Shown here: piece after piece, positions 8,190 through 15,763 of the stretch
How positions within the stretch are numbered: the first letter of the stretch is position 1
How the letters are laid out: every line of letters starts with the position of its first letter
DNA from: Campylobacter showae
GTDB lineage: Bacteria > Campylobacterota > Campylobacteria > Campylobacterales > Campylobacteraceae
Direction of reading: 5' to 3'
DNA length: 64,000 bases
Assembly: GCF_004803815.1 (NCBI RefSeq)
Contig: NZ_CP012544.1
Coordinates: forward strand, 1,240,001 to 1,304,000
Position numbers and translations under genes: made by a program
Notes under the pieces: model-generated
Databases searched by the model: none
Told to the model about the DNA's origin: nothing
The model's input: the letters and a program-made list of their open reading frames with translations, nothing else

Positions 8190-8195
8190 ATTATA
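8190..8195 (-). promoter_or_regulatory. Putative -10 box for the peb4 operon
   Basis: A perfect TATAAT on the minus strand, about 35 nt before the peb4 ATG, in the 109-bp divergent space shared with nth. Campylobacter sigma70 promoters depend mainly on the -10 box, so the lack of an obvious -35 is not a problem. Confidence 0.45.
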
Positions 8196-8219
8196 GCAGG
8201 AAAGTCATTAAATATAAGT

Positions 8220-8225
8220 TATAAT
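8220..8225 (+). promoter_or_regulatory. Putative -10 box for nth
   Basis: Perfect TATAAT on the plus strand, 39 nt before the nth ATG at 8265. It is back-to-back with the peb4 -10 box, only 24 bp away, so the two promoters share regulatory space. Confidence 0.45.
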
Positions 8226-8264
8226 TCATCGAAAATTTAAATAAAAACGGCTAAAATCGGCGCT

Positions 8265-8900
8265 ATGAGAACGAAAAAAGATATAAACGCTATCAAAAAT
8301 TTATTTTTGGAAAATTTCAAAGACGCGGGCAGCGAGCTTAAATTTCGCAGCCTCTACGAGCTGCTCGTGTGCGTGATGCTAAGCGCTCAGTGTACCGATA
8401 AGCGCGTAAATTTGATCACGCCATCGCTTTTTGAGGCTTACCCGGACGTCGCGAGCCTAGCACAGGCAAATCTCGGAAGCGTCAAAACGCTCATAAATTC
8501 CTGTAGCTTTTTTAATAACAAAGCAGAAAATTTGATCAAAATGGCAAAGAGCGTGATGAGCGAATTTGACGGCGAAATACCTACGACCGAAAAAGAGCTG
8601 ATGAGTCTAGCCGGTGTAGGCCAAAAGACCGCTCACGTCGTGCTGATCGAGCATTTCGGATCAAATTTGATGGCAGTGGATACGCACGTCTTTCGCGTGG
8701 CTCACAGGCTTGGTCTTAGTAAGGGCAAGACGCCCGAAGCCGTCGAACTTGATCTAACTAAAGCCTTTAAAACCGAGCTAAATACGCTTCATCAAGCGAT
8801 GGTGCTTTTCGGCCGCTACACCTGTAAAGCGATAAAGCCAAACTGCAAAGAGTGCTTTTTAAACGAGCTGTGCCACAGCAAGGATAAGAATTTTCCGTAA
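8265..8900 (+). CDS. nth: Endonuclease III
   Basis: Base-excision-repair DNA glycosylase/AP lyase for oxidised pyrimidines. The helix-hairpin-helix L-A-G-V-G-Q-K-T-A contains the catalytic Lys; the catalytic Asp is in M-A-V-D-T-H-V-F-R-V. The [4Fe-4S] cluster motif C-X6-C-X2-C-X5-C is intact at the C-terminus (C-K-A-I-K-P-N-C-K-E-C-F-L-N-E-L-C). Length 211 aa is typical. It is transcribed away from peb4 and converges on the broken gene at 9094-10425. Confidence 0.97.
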   Translation: MRTKKDINAIKNLFLENFKDAGSELKFRSLYELLVCVMLSAQCTDKRVNLITPSLFEAYPDVASLAQANLGSVKTLINSCSFFNNKAENLIKMAKSVMSEFDGEIPTTEKELMSLAGVGQKTAHVVLIEHFGSNLMAVDTHVFRVAHRLGLSKGKTPEAVELDLTKAFKTELNTLHQAMVLFGRYTCKAIKPNCKECFLNELCHSKDKNFP

Positions 8901-8966
8901 AATTTTAGCCTGCAAATGCGGGTTTAAATTTACGCACTTAAATTTGACGGAATTTTAAAATTTTGA

Positions 8967-9012
8967 CGCCTTGCTTAAAGCCGCTTTACGGCAGACGTTC
9001 GGCTTTATGGCG
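8967..9012. terminator. Hairpin between convergent nth and 9094 gene
   Basis: CGCC (8967-8970) pairs with GGCG (9009-9012) and AAAGCCG (8977-8983) with CGGCTTT (9000-9006). It lies between two convergent genes and could end transcription from both sides, although the T-runs are short. Confidence 0.5.
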
Positions 9013-9093
9013 CGAAAAATTTAGATTGAAATTTTATAAACGCCTCTTTTGATTTTTATCTTTTAGAAAAATTTAAAATTTTGCTTTCGGAGC

Positions 9094-10425
9094 TTACTGT
9101 TTTGCCAGCCAAGCCCGGTATCCTTCGCTTTTAATCACGTCCGCGATGCTTTTTGCCATCTCCTGCGGCAAAAATTCGGACTTTTTATCGATGACGGACA
9201 CTAGCGCGTAAGTGCTATCGTAATCTTGCAGCTCCAAGCCCGCGCGCACCAGCGTTTCGTATAAAAACGGCTCGTCCTTTTCGATGCTCACCGCATCGTC
9301 GTTTAAAAATTCATAGATGAACGCAAGCTGTTTTTTATCGCCGATTTTTAAAAAATAATCAGCCAAATTAGTCGCACTCTTAATGATGATTTTGCGTAGG
9401 TCATCTATCTGCTGCGCAGAGTAACGCTGGGTAATCAGCTGCCAATTTTCCGCCATCCTCGCCGCAATGATAGACAGCTTGAAAGCTCTGCCGCCATAAG
9501 CGTATTTTTCGCTTTCGTCGCCGATTTTTTCTATAGCCCCGAATTCGCTCACTATGTACTCGTATAGCTCCTCATCGCTGCCGCTGAAATTTTCTAAATA
9601 TATCGTCTCGGTGATAGTCTCGGAATTTTTGGGCAGATCGCCCGCGTATTCGGGCTCCTGCTCTTCATTTTCTTCGTCCCAGGCGGCTTTTCTAGCTTCA
9701 AAAGTTTTAAAATCCACCAGCGGATTAACGCCCTTTTTTACAAATTTAAAAAAGGCAGAAATATCGATCTGATACTCATCTACGCAAATTCCATCCTTAA
9801 ACATTAGCTCGCTATTTTCAAAAAATTCCCAACCATCAAGCGCGCCCGGGTAGCTTTGACCGATCCGTCCGTCTAGGATATAGACGCATTCGCTAGCGCT
9901 ATGATCAGGCATCGCGTGGTCGTTTGAGACGATATACGGTGCTTGCGTTTCTCCAAAAACCTACAACATTCCGTCGTTGTATTCGCCGCTTATGCCCCAA
10001 AGCGCCGTTAGATTGCCGCCGATCGCGATAACGCCGTCCTGTGAATGCAGATAATCGCACGCCGTATCTTTGGCGACCTGTAAAAACAGATAATCATCAT
10101 CGACGATATCGCCGCTGATGAATAAATTTCCATTAACAAACATCGCTCGTGCGTTATTTTTGCCGCCCGCTTCGCTAAATTTATCCTTAAGCCAAGCGGA
10201 ATTTATCGCGCCTTCAGACAGGCTAAGATCGCCGTCAAACACCAGCACGCAGGAACTACTATCCAAATGTAAATTTGAGCCGAATTTTTGCTCAAATTCA
10301 TCATAAGGCAGTATAAAAACGGGTGGAATTTTCGTCGCAAAAGAGCTACGATTTTCGTATTGCTTTACCTGCGATTTGGTAATTTGCTCGCATTTTTCTA
10401 GAAAATTTCTGACCTGGTTTTCCAT
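9094..10425 (-). pseudogene. Hypothetical gene interrupted by an in-frame TAG
   Basis: Two pieces read in the same frame: codons from 10425 to a TAG at 9961-9963, and then, without any shift, V-F-G-E-T-Q-A-P-Y-I-V-S-N-D-H-A-M-P on to the stop at 9094. The text around the stop (G-E-Y-N-D-G-M-L-stop-V-F-G-E-T) reads as one domain, so a sense codon (for example Tyr TAT/TAC) probably mutated to TAG. The intact protein would be 443 aa. The N-terminal part alternates short polar strands (F-V-N-G-N-L-F-I-S-G-D-I, I-A-I-G-G-N-L-T-A), like a beta-solenoid; the C-terminal part is helical and acidic. Family not recognised. Readthrough or a sequencing error are alternatives. Confidence 0.8.
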
Positions 10426-10486
10426 TTTTATATCCTTTTAAATTTCTATTTCGGTAAGTAATCCCGCTGAGCAAATTTTAGCGTCC

Positions 10487-10575
10487 GCTCCGCTTCATTC
10501 TTTGCATTCGTAACTTTTCAAGAAGCAGTTGCGAGCAAAGTGAAGCAAAAATTCATTTAAAATCACTCTCGAGGC
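10487..10575 (+). repeat. Family-2-like hairpin
   Basis: GCTTCA..CTTTGC..TCGTAAC on the left pairs with GTTGCGA..GCAAAG..TGAAGC on the right, with one G.U. It is followed by CATTTAAAATCACTCTCGAG, resembling the tail of the repeats after hisD and the glcD-like gene. It is more diverged than those. Confidence 0.45.
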
Positions 10576-10591
10576 AAATCACCGTAAATTT

Positions 10592-10712
10592 AAAGACAAA
10601 GTATTTTTTCTTCAGACTAGGCGGAAACGACGGAGGCGAGGGAGCGTATATACGCAATACGTGACCGAAGCCGACCGAGTTTCCAACGACGTATAAAGGA
10701 AAAAGACAAACC
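10592..10712 (+). repeat. Family-1 structured repeat, copy B
   Basis: Shares the outer sequence AAGTATTTTTTC...GACGTATAAAGGAAAAAGACAA with the other copies. Stems: TTTTTTCTT/AAGGAAAAA (one G.U), GGAAAC/GTTTCC, CGG/CCG, GGC/GCC, and the apical CGTAT...ATACG next to the invariant TGACCGA. It lies in tandem with copy C, downstream of pepD. Confidence 0.75.
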
Positions 10713-10726
10713 ACCGCAAAAATTTT

Positions 10727-10850
10727 AAGGCGAAGTATTTTTGAGATGGATTTGAATGCTGTGCAGAAATTTTAAGTCAAGGCTAGACAGGTAGTCTGTC
10801 GCAGACTTAAAATTTCAAACTCATTCAAAGACGCTCAAAAGACAAGCCTT
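10727..10850 (+). repeat. Family-1 structured repeat, copy C, 6 nt from pepD stop
   Basis: AAGGC/GCCTT closes the element. Inside are TTTTGAG/CTCAAAA, TTGAATG/CATTCAA, an 11-bp perfect stem AATTTTAAGTC/GACTTAAAATT, and the apical GACAG...CTGTC. It ends six bases from the pepD stop codon and is antisense to pepD in orientation. Almost the whole 124 bp can pair. Confidence 0.8.
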
Positions 10851-10856
10851 TCCAAG

Positions 10857-12134
10857 CTACTGAAGTCTAGCGATTATGTTTCTTACCACTTCCGCCATCA
10901 TCTCCACCGACGCTATCTCGCAGTGCTCGTTCACGGAGTGAGGCGAGTGGATGTTTGGGCCTATGGAGCAGGCTTGCAGCTCGGGCTGTTTTGCGACCAG
11001 TACGCCACACTCAAGGCCAGCATGCACGGCGGCAAATTTCGCTTGCGGCTTTTGTTTTTGCAGCTCCTCAAGCACCAGATGCGCGAAGTCGCTGATGCAC
11101 GGCGCCCAGTTCGCCGAGCGGTCGGCTACTCTCACATCAAAGCCCAGCACGCTAGCCAGCGTAGCGGTTTCAAAACCCAGATTTTCGAGCCCCTCTCGCT
11201 TCATCGCGCGTCCAAAAAAGTCAAACTCGATCACTTCACCCTTCTGCTTGACGGTCGAGAGATTTATGCTTTCATTTACCATGCCAAGCTGCGTGTCGTA
11301 GCTGCGCACGCCCTGGGCGAATGAGTTGATGAGCGCTAAAATTTTGCCGCTGTTTACCAGCACGTCCGCTTCACCATCGCCCAGGCTCTTTACCCACGCG
11401 AGGCCGCGCTGCTTTGGCTCATGCGCGCACAGCGCCTTACACACGGCGTTTGCGGGGATCGAGTTGCTCCTCTCGCCAAAATCCAGGCCAATGAGCTCAC
11501 AGCCCTCCTCGGCGAGGAATTTCGCTAGCAGCTTCGTTGCATTTGGGATATTTTTATGTATCTCGTTGCCCGAGTGTCCGCCGCTAAGCCCCGTGACGCC
11601 GATCTCGTAAATTTTACCGCTCTTTTTGACGGTCTGCGCGCCGATTTTTGCGCTTACGTTTATACCGCCGGCGCATCCCAGCGTTACGCGGTCATCCTCT
11701 TCGCTGTCTAAATTTAGAAGATTCGGCGATAGAATTTTACCCTTAAAGGCGTTTGCGCCCACGAGCCCGACCTCTTCGTCGTTGGTAAATAGGCACTCTA
11801 AATTTGCAAACTCCCGCATCGCGCCCATCATCATCGCCACACCGATACCGTCGTCAGCGCCTAGAGTAGAGTTTTTCGCCCTTAGTATGCCGTCCTCTTC
11901 AATGAGCTGCAAATTCGGCGCCGCACCCACGCAAACCATGTCGTAGTGGCTTTGTAGGCATATTTTAGGCTCGCCCTTTACGGCGTGGATGTTACCCGCC
12001 TCGTCGATGTTTACGCTAAAGCCCTGAGAGAGCGCAAAATCCGCCAAAAACTCCCTCATCTGCTCCGTTTCGCAGCTACAGTGAGGAATTTCACACAGCT
12101 TCTTAAAATCGTTCATAACCTCGTTTTTTTGCAT
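10857..12134 (-). CDS. pepD: Aminoacyl-histidine dipeptidase (PepD, M20 family)
   Basis: Cytosolic metallo-dipeptidase of the PepD/PepV group, cleaving Xaa-His and other dipeptides for amino-acid recycling. Visible metal-site motifs: S-H-Y-D-M-V (His/Asp ligands), T-L-G-A-D-D-G-I-G (bridging Asp), T-N-D-E-E-V-G (catalytic Glu and ligand) and L-N-L-D-S-E-E. Length 425 aa is slightly short of E. coli PepD. It follows the MerP-like gene by 15 nt and is the last gene of that minus-strand run. Two structured repeats lie immediately after its stop codon. Confidence 0.93.
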   Translation of the reverse strand: MQKNEVMNDFKKLCEIPHCSCETEQMREFLADFALSQGFSVNIDEAGNIHAVKGEPKICLQSHYDMVCVGAAPNLQLIEEDGILRAKNSTLGADDGIGVAMMMGAMREFANLECLFTNDEEVGLVGANAFKGKILSPNLLNLDSEEDDRVTLGCAGGINVSAKIGAQTVKKSGKIYEIGVTGLSGGHSGNEIHKNIPNATKLLAKFLAEEGCELIGLDFGERSNSIPANAVCKALCAHEPKQRGLAWVKSLGDGEADVLVNSGKILALINSFAQGVRSYDTQLGMVNESINLSTVKQKGEVIEFDFFGRAMKREGLENLGFETATLASVLGFDVRVADRSANWAPCISDFAHLVLEELQKQKPQAKFAAVHAGLECGVLVAKQPELQACSIGPNIHSPHSVNEHCEIASVEMMAEVVRNIIARLQ

Positions 12135-12149
12135 GTTTGCTCCTTAAAT

Positions 12150-12410
12150 TTACTTAACTATCTCGCCCGTGTAGCCCGTCGTCGCCACCGCATCTAGCAG
12201 CTGCTTCTCGCTCACGCCGTCTTTCGTCTCGACGCGGGCGGTTTTATCGTGCAGGCTAGCCTTGGCGCTGATGACGCCGTCCACCTTCAGCAGGGCTTTT
12301 CGCACCATCGCCGTACACAGCGGACAGTGCATCCCCTCGACTTTGATGATGAAATTTTGATTTGCAAACGCCATGCTTGCAAGCAGTAAAATAGATAGAA
12401 TTTTATTCAT
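12150..12410 (-). CDS. MerP-like periplasmic heavy-metal-binding protein
   Basis: Small exported HMA-domain protein. A signal peptide (residues 1-16, ending M-A-F-A) is followed by the fold I-K-V-E-G-M-H-C-P-L-C-T-A-M-V, with the metal-binding G-M-H-C-X2-C pair. Length 86 aa fits MerP. It overlaps the MerT-like gene by 8 nt, so the two form a transport pair. No mercuric reductase or MerR regulator is present. The ion could therefore be mercury, copper or another soft metal. Confidence 0.85.
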   Translation of the reverse strand: MNKILSILLLASMAFANQNFIIKVEGMHCPLCTAMVRKALLKVDGVISAKASLHDKTARVETKDGVSEKQLLDAVATTGYTGEIVK

Positions 12411-12732
12411 AAATTTTTCCTAAAACTTCGGGATATGATAGCAGAATAATAACAAAAACAGCTAAAAAAACGTAGATGAATATCCACTTTTTGCGGCGAT
12501 TTGCGAGGTCGCAGGATTTTGGCTTTTTGAAAAAATAAAACGCGCTCGCCGCAAAACAGATCGCGGCAAGTGCAGTAAAATAGGGCCTTAGCTCGGTTAA
12601 GCTCTCTATCGCCTCCGAGCTAAGCAGGCTAAACGAGGCGCCGAAAATCAAAAACAAAAGCGCGGGCAGGCAGCAAAGAGTCGCCGCCAGCGCGCTCGCA
12701 ACCGACGCCAGAGCTAGCCAAAAGCCCTTCAT
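12403..12732 (-). CDS. MerT-like inner-membrane metal transporter
   Basis: Three predicted membrane helices. The first helix carries the vicinal Cys pair T-L-C-C-L-P-A-L-L-F of MerT, and a later basic cytoplasmic stretch has K-P-K-S-C-D. Length 109 aa fits MerT. Its stop overlaps the MerP-like gene and its start overlaps the transglutaminase stop by 4 nt. MerT family members accept Hg2+ from MerP and pass it inward. Without merA nearby the physiological cargo is uncertain. Confidence 0.8.
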   Translation of the reverse strand: MKGFWLALASVASALAATLCCLPALLFLIFGASFSLLSSEAIESLTELRPYFTALAAICFAASAFYFFKKPKSCDLANRRKKWIFIYVFLAVFVIILLSYPEVLGKIYE

Positions 12733-13802
12733 TTGATCTCTTGCGACTTGTAGTCGTAGCTAAAATCTTTTGGCGAATAGTAATTTAGCACGTTGTCATC
12801 CACTTCGCCGTAAGGATAGCCGAAGTTATTTAGCGGAAATTCTGCAGGTTTTGGCGATAGGACAAAGTCGCGCGCATCGTTAAAGCCGATCCAGCACATC
12901 TCCCAGTTGCCGAATAAAAACTCGCGTACTTTGGCGAGCTTGCCGTCGTCGTTGCTTAGCTTCTCGCCTAGGCGCACCTTCGCGACGTCTGCGGGATCGA
13001 CCGGTATCCAGCCGTAACCTTTTAGGTAAAATTCCGCTCTGCAGTGCTGACCGCCAGAGATCGCCGCAAGGCCCTTTTCATCGGCCTTTCCCATCTCGTT
13101 TGAAAATCTGCTCTGCCCTACTCTGATACCAAAAATCTCGCGCGCAGGGATGCCTACGGCTCTGCAAAGCCCCACAAACACGGAGTTTATGTCGGTGCAT
13201 TTGCCCACTAGCTTGCCGCTTTCAAGTATCGCTTTTACGTCGCCCGTGCCGCAGCCCAGGATGCTGTTGTCGCGCTGCATGGTGTTTGCCACCCACGTGT
13301 AGATCGCCTTGGCGCGCTCCAGATCGCCTTTGATTCCCTTAGTGATCTCCCCTGCTTTTTGCTTTACGATGCCGTCATTTGGGATGTGCTGAGTAGGTTT
13401 TAGATAAAATTCCGTCTCAGGGCTTAGCTTTTCGTTCGGGTTAAATTTAACCTTGCTAAAGTCGGTGTTTCGCTCGAAGGTCTCGACTCTAAATTTAACG
13501 CTAAGCGTCGGCTTTGCAACCTCTGAGTAGTCGACGTAAAGCGTCGGGATCGCGTCGTAGTTTACCGACGGATTGGCGAAATTGCCGTCAAATTTGATGT
13601 CGCTCACGCTCTGATACTCTCTAACAAACGGCAGCGGTATCCACAGCCTGGTTTTCTTGCCCACCTCTAAAATTTCGTGATTTAAAGTTAGGTCAAAAAC
13701 TCTCTTGTTGCCCATAGCCTTGCCCTCGCCCAAAACGGTGCTCGGAGTTGCCATAACAGCGCCTAAAATCGCAGTGTTTCTTAAAAAATCGCGTCTTTGC
13801 AT
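12729..13802 (-). CDS. Tat-exported transglutaminase-like protein
   Basis: Starts best at the ATG at 13802, preceded by AAGG; the longer frame to 13916 has no family support. The N-terminus M-Q-R-R-D-F-L-R-N-T-A-I-L-G is a twin-arginine signal, so the protein is exported folded. The transglutaminase-like core (about residues 180-300) shows the Cys-His-Asp triad: G-K-C-T-D-I-N, G-Q-H-C-R-A-E-F and P-V-D-P-A-D. Such bacterial proteins are usually thiol proteases or amidases. Tight overlap with merT suggests co-transcription, but a link to metal handling is only an inference. Confidence 0.88.
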   Translation of the reverse strand: MQRRDFLRNTAILGAVMATPSTVLGEGKAMGNKRVFDLTLNHEILEVGKKTRLWIPLPFVREYQSVSDIKFDGNFANPSVNYDAIPTLYVDYSEVAKPTLSVKFRVETFERNTDFSKVKFNPNEKLSPETEFYLKPTQHIPNDGIVKQKAGEITKGIKGDLERAKAIYTWVANTMQRDNSILGCGTGDVKAILESGKLVGKCTDINSVFVGLCRAVGIPAREIFGIRVGQSRFSNEMGKADEKGLAAISGGQHCRAEFYLKGYGWIPVDPADVAKVRLGEKLSNDDGKLAKVREFLFGNWEMCWIGFNDARDFVLSPKPAEFPLNNFGYPYGEVDDNVLNYYSPKDFSYDYKSQEIK

Positions 13803-14307
13803 GAAATGCCTTGTATAAATAATAGTTGCCCCGCAACTCTTGGGCGGTATTTTACTAAGAAAGGCTAAATTTGGCTTTAAATAGGGGTGTTTCGCGTACC
13901 GTTTGGGCGTGGTCAAATTTGGATAGTTGCTTAAATTTTACGGGCCGAGACCTGCACCTCAAAAGTGCTAAATTTGGTTTGGTTAAATTTAGTGTTATGA
14001 GGATATTTAGGTTGCGCCATATTTGCAATTACAAGCAAAACTAAAGAGCTGCTTTTCTCTTTTCTTCGGGAGAGGAAGGGGAGGGGTCTACTTACGAAGC
14101 GTCGCTGGGTTTTAAATTTATGTTTTCAAGATGCGGGTCCCGGCGACTCACATTTGCAAATTTGACTTCAAATTTGAATAGAAAAAGATAAGGCGTAGGA
14201 TTTTTGTTCTAGACGAGGCGGAATTAAATTTTACGACAGGAGCTACCTCCTCGGTAGTGACTGAGTAAAATTTGATTCCAACGAAGTATAGGGCAAAAAG
14301 ACAAGCC
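13803..14307. other. Gene-free region made of long dispersed repeat
   Basis: No coding region is seen. From about 13935 to 14189 it resembles, in pieces and order, the reverse complement of 53090-53440. It continues into family-1 repeat copy D (14190-14309). An inverted A/G-rich stretch, CTTTTCTC..CGGGAGAGGAAGGGG, lies at about 14052-14086. Confidence 0.65.
13935..14189 (+). repeat. Long dispersed intergenic repeat, copy beside element D
   Basis: Ordered matches with the reverse complement of 53090-53440: CCGAGACCT, GTGCTAAATTTGG-TTG-TTAAATTT, GGAAGGGG, TACGA-GC, and TTTCAAGATGCGGGTC. The last part also occurs at 58648-58725. In all three places this part is joined to a family-1 element on the same side, so the unit is a composite. 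Confidence 0.6.
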
Positions 14308-14309
14308 TT
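14190..14309 (+). repeat. Family-1 structured repeat, copy D, overlapping aguB stop
   Basis: AAGGC/GCCTT closes the element, then TTTTTG/CAAAAA, GGAATTAAATTTTAC/GTAAAATTTGATTCC (15 bp, one G.U) and the apical CTACC...GGTAG before TGACTGA. The conserved right flank is AACGAAGTATAGGGCAAAAA then GACAAGCC. Its last two bases overlap the aguB stop codon, antisense to the gene. Confidence 0.8.
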
Positions 14310-15180
14310 AGTCGACAAATCTTTTTGTTAAATTTGCGTACGCATCTATCCTTCGGTCTCTCAAAAACGGCCAAATCCTGCGCACTTCCTCGCTCCTGGT
14401 CATATCGATCTCGACGATGCGGCACAGCTCGCTCTGGCTATCGGCGCGGAAAAGCTCCTCGCCCTGCGCGCCGAAAACAAAACTGTTGCCCCAAAATTTG
14501 ATCCCCTCCATCACGCCGCTTTCGTCAGCTTCAAAGCCCACGCGGTTTACGGCTATCACGGGTAGGCCGTTTGCGACCGCATGTCCGCGCTGCACGGCGA
14601 CCCAGGCCTCTAGTTGGCGCGATTTCTCGGCCTCCTCATCGCCCTCGAACCAGCCGATCGCGGTCGGATAGATGAGCAGCTTCGCGCCGCGCAGAGCCAT
14701 GAGACGCGCAGCCTCGGGATACCACTGATCCCAGCATACTAAAAGTCCGAGCCTACCCACGCTCGTATCGATGGGCTCAAAACCGATGTCGCCCTGAGTG
14801 AAGTAAAATTTCTCGTAAAAGCCCGGGTCGTCGGGGATGTGCATTTTGCGGTATTTGCCCGCGACGCTGCCGTCTTTTTCGAAAACGAACGCGGTGTTGT
14901 GATACAGTCCGTCCGCGCGCTTCTCAAATAGCGAAGTAACGAGCACGACGCCGTTTTGACGCGCTACCTCGCCCCAAAATTTTACGTCGTTTTCCCAGCC
15001 CTCGGCAAGATCAAAAAACCTCGTCTCCTCGCTCTGGCAAAAATACTGCGTCTGGTGCAGCTCCTGCAGCACGACAAGCTGGGCTCCGCCGCCGCTAGCC
15101 TCGCGCACGAGCTCGAGCGTCCTTTGCACGGTCGCGTCTTTGGTGCCGTGAAATTTTTGTTGGATTAGCGCTACTTTCAT
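14308..15180 (-). CDS. aguB: N-carbamoylputrescine amidohydrolase
   Basis: Nitrilase-superfamily enzyme that hydrolyses N-carbamoylputrescine to putrescine, CO2 and NH3. The Glu-Lys-Cys triad is visible: L-Q-E-L-H-Q, Y-R-K-M-H-I-P-D-D-P, and L-L-V-C-W-D-Q-W-Y-P-E. Length 290 aa is typical. It completes the agmatine route with aguA, 1.5 kb upstream on the same strand; an efflux gene and a phosphatase gene lie between them. A structured repeat abuts its stop codon. Confidence 0.95.
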   Translation of the reverse strand: MKVALIQQKFHGTKDATVQRTLELVREASGGGAQLVVLQELHQTQYFCQSEETRFFDLAEGWENDVKFWGEVARQNGVVLVTSLFEKRADGLYHNTAFVFEKDGSVAGKYRKMHIPDDPGFYEKFYFTQGDIGFEPIDTSVGRLGLLVCWDQWYPEAARLMALRGAKLLIYPTAIGWFEGDEEAEKSRQLEAWVAVQRGHAVANGLPVIAVNRVGFEADESGVMEGIKFWGNSFVFGAQGEELFRADSQSELCRIVEIDMTRSEEVRRIWPFLRDRRIDAYANLTKRFVD

Positions 15181-15281
15181 ATTTTTCCTTACGATTTAAA
15201 ATTTCAAAATTATATCAAAGCGGGGATAAATTAGGACTTGAACGGCTGGCCGGCAAGATAAATTTTGCCGCTCCAGCCAGC

Positions 15282-15749
15282 TTATAAAATTTGCTTTAGC
15301 CTCTCAAGTAGGCCCACACAAGAGCGTGAAACGTCGTCGTAGCAACGCTCAAAATCGCGGGTATAGTATGGATCGGCGATTATTTTACCGCTTGAGACCT
15401 CGCTAAATTCGAGTAGGAATTTTACTTTTTCGTCAAATTTTGCCTCAGCGCCGAATTTTCGCCTCAATGTCTTTAAATTTTCATCGTCCATTATCAAAAT
15501 AAGCTCGCTGCTATCAAAATCCTTTTGCGTTATCAAAGTGGCTTTATGTGGCGCTACGGGCACACCGTTTTGTTTCAAAACCCGCACGGTTTCGTAGTAC
15601 GGCGGCTCGCCTATCTCGTCCTCGTGCGTGGCGCGCGAGTCGATACTGAGGCGCCCGGCTAGACCGGCATTCTCGGCTAAATTTTGCATAACCGACTGCG
15701 CCATAGTCGAGCGGCAGATATTTCCGTGGCAGACGAATAAAATTTTCAT
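15282..15749 (-). CDS. Low-molecular-weight protein-tyrosine phosphatase
   Basis: Start chosen at M-K-I-L-F-V-C-H-G-N, where the family always begins; the upstream extension to 15797 would overlap the efflux gene. The active-site CX5R loop is V-C-H-G-N-I-C-R-S-T at residues 6-15, and the general acid is in A-D-P-Y-Y-T. Length 155 aa fits. It lies 14 nt after the efflux gene, so they are co-transcribed. The substrate is unknown; no tyrosine kinase is nearby. Confidence 0.93.
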   Translation of the reverse strand: MKILFVCHGNICRSTMAQSVMQNLAENAGLAGRLSIDSRATHEDEIGEPPYYETVRVLKQNGVPVAPHKATLITQKDFDSSELILIMDDENLKTLRRKFGAEAKFDEKVKFLLEFSEVSSGKIIADPYYTRDFERCYDDVSRSCVGLLERLKQIL

Positions 15750-15763
15750 ATTTTTCCTTTGAT

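Larger units (their letters stand above)
10426..10856. other. Gene-free region with three tandem structured repeats
   Basis: No coding region is seen. Three structured units follow one another between the start of the broken gene and the pepD stop: a family-2-like hairpin (10487-10575) and two copies of the family-1 element (10592-10712 and 10727-10850). Confidence 0.7.

Noticed and set aside
10592-10850. Tandem repeats B and C as a CRISPR array
   Set aside because: Units are ~120 bp hairpins with variable interiors, not short identical repeats with unique spacers, and there are no cas genes.
12150-12732. Complete mercury-resistance operon
   Set aside because: merA and merR are absent; only a transport and a binding protein are present.
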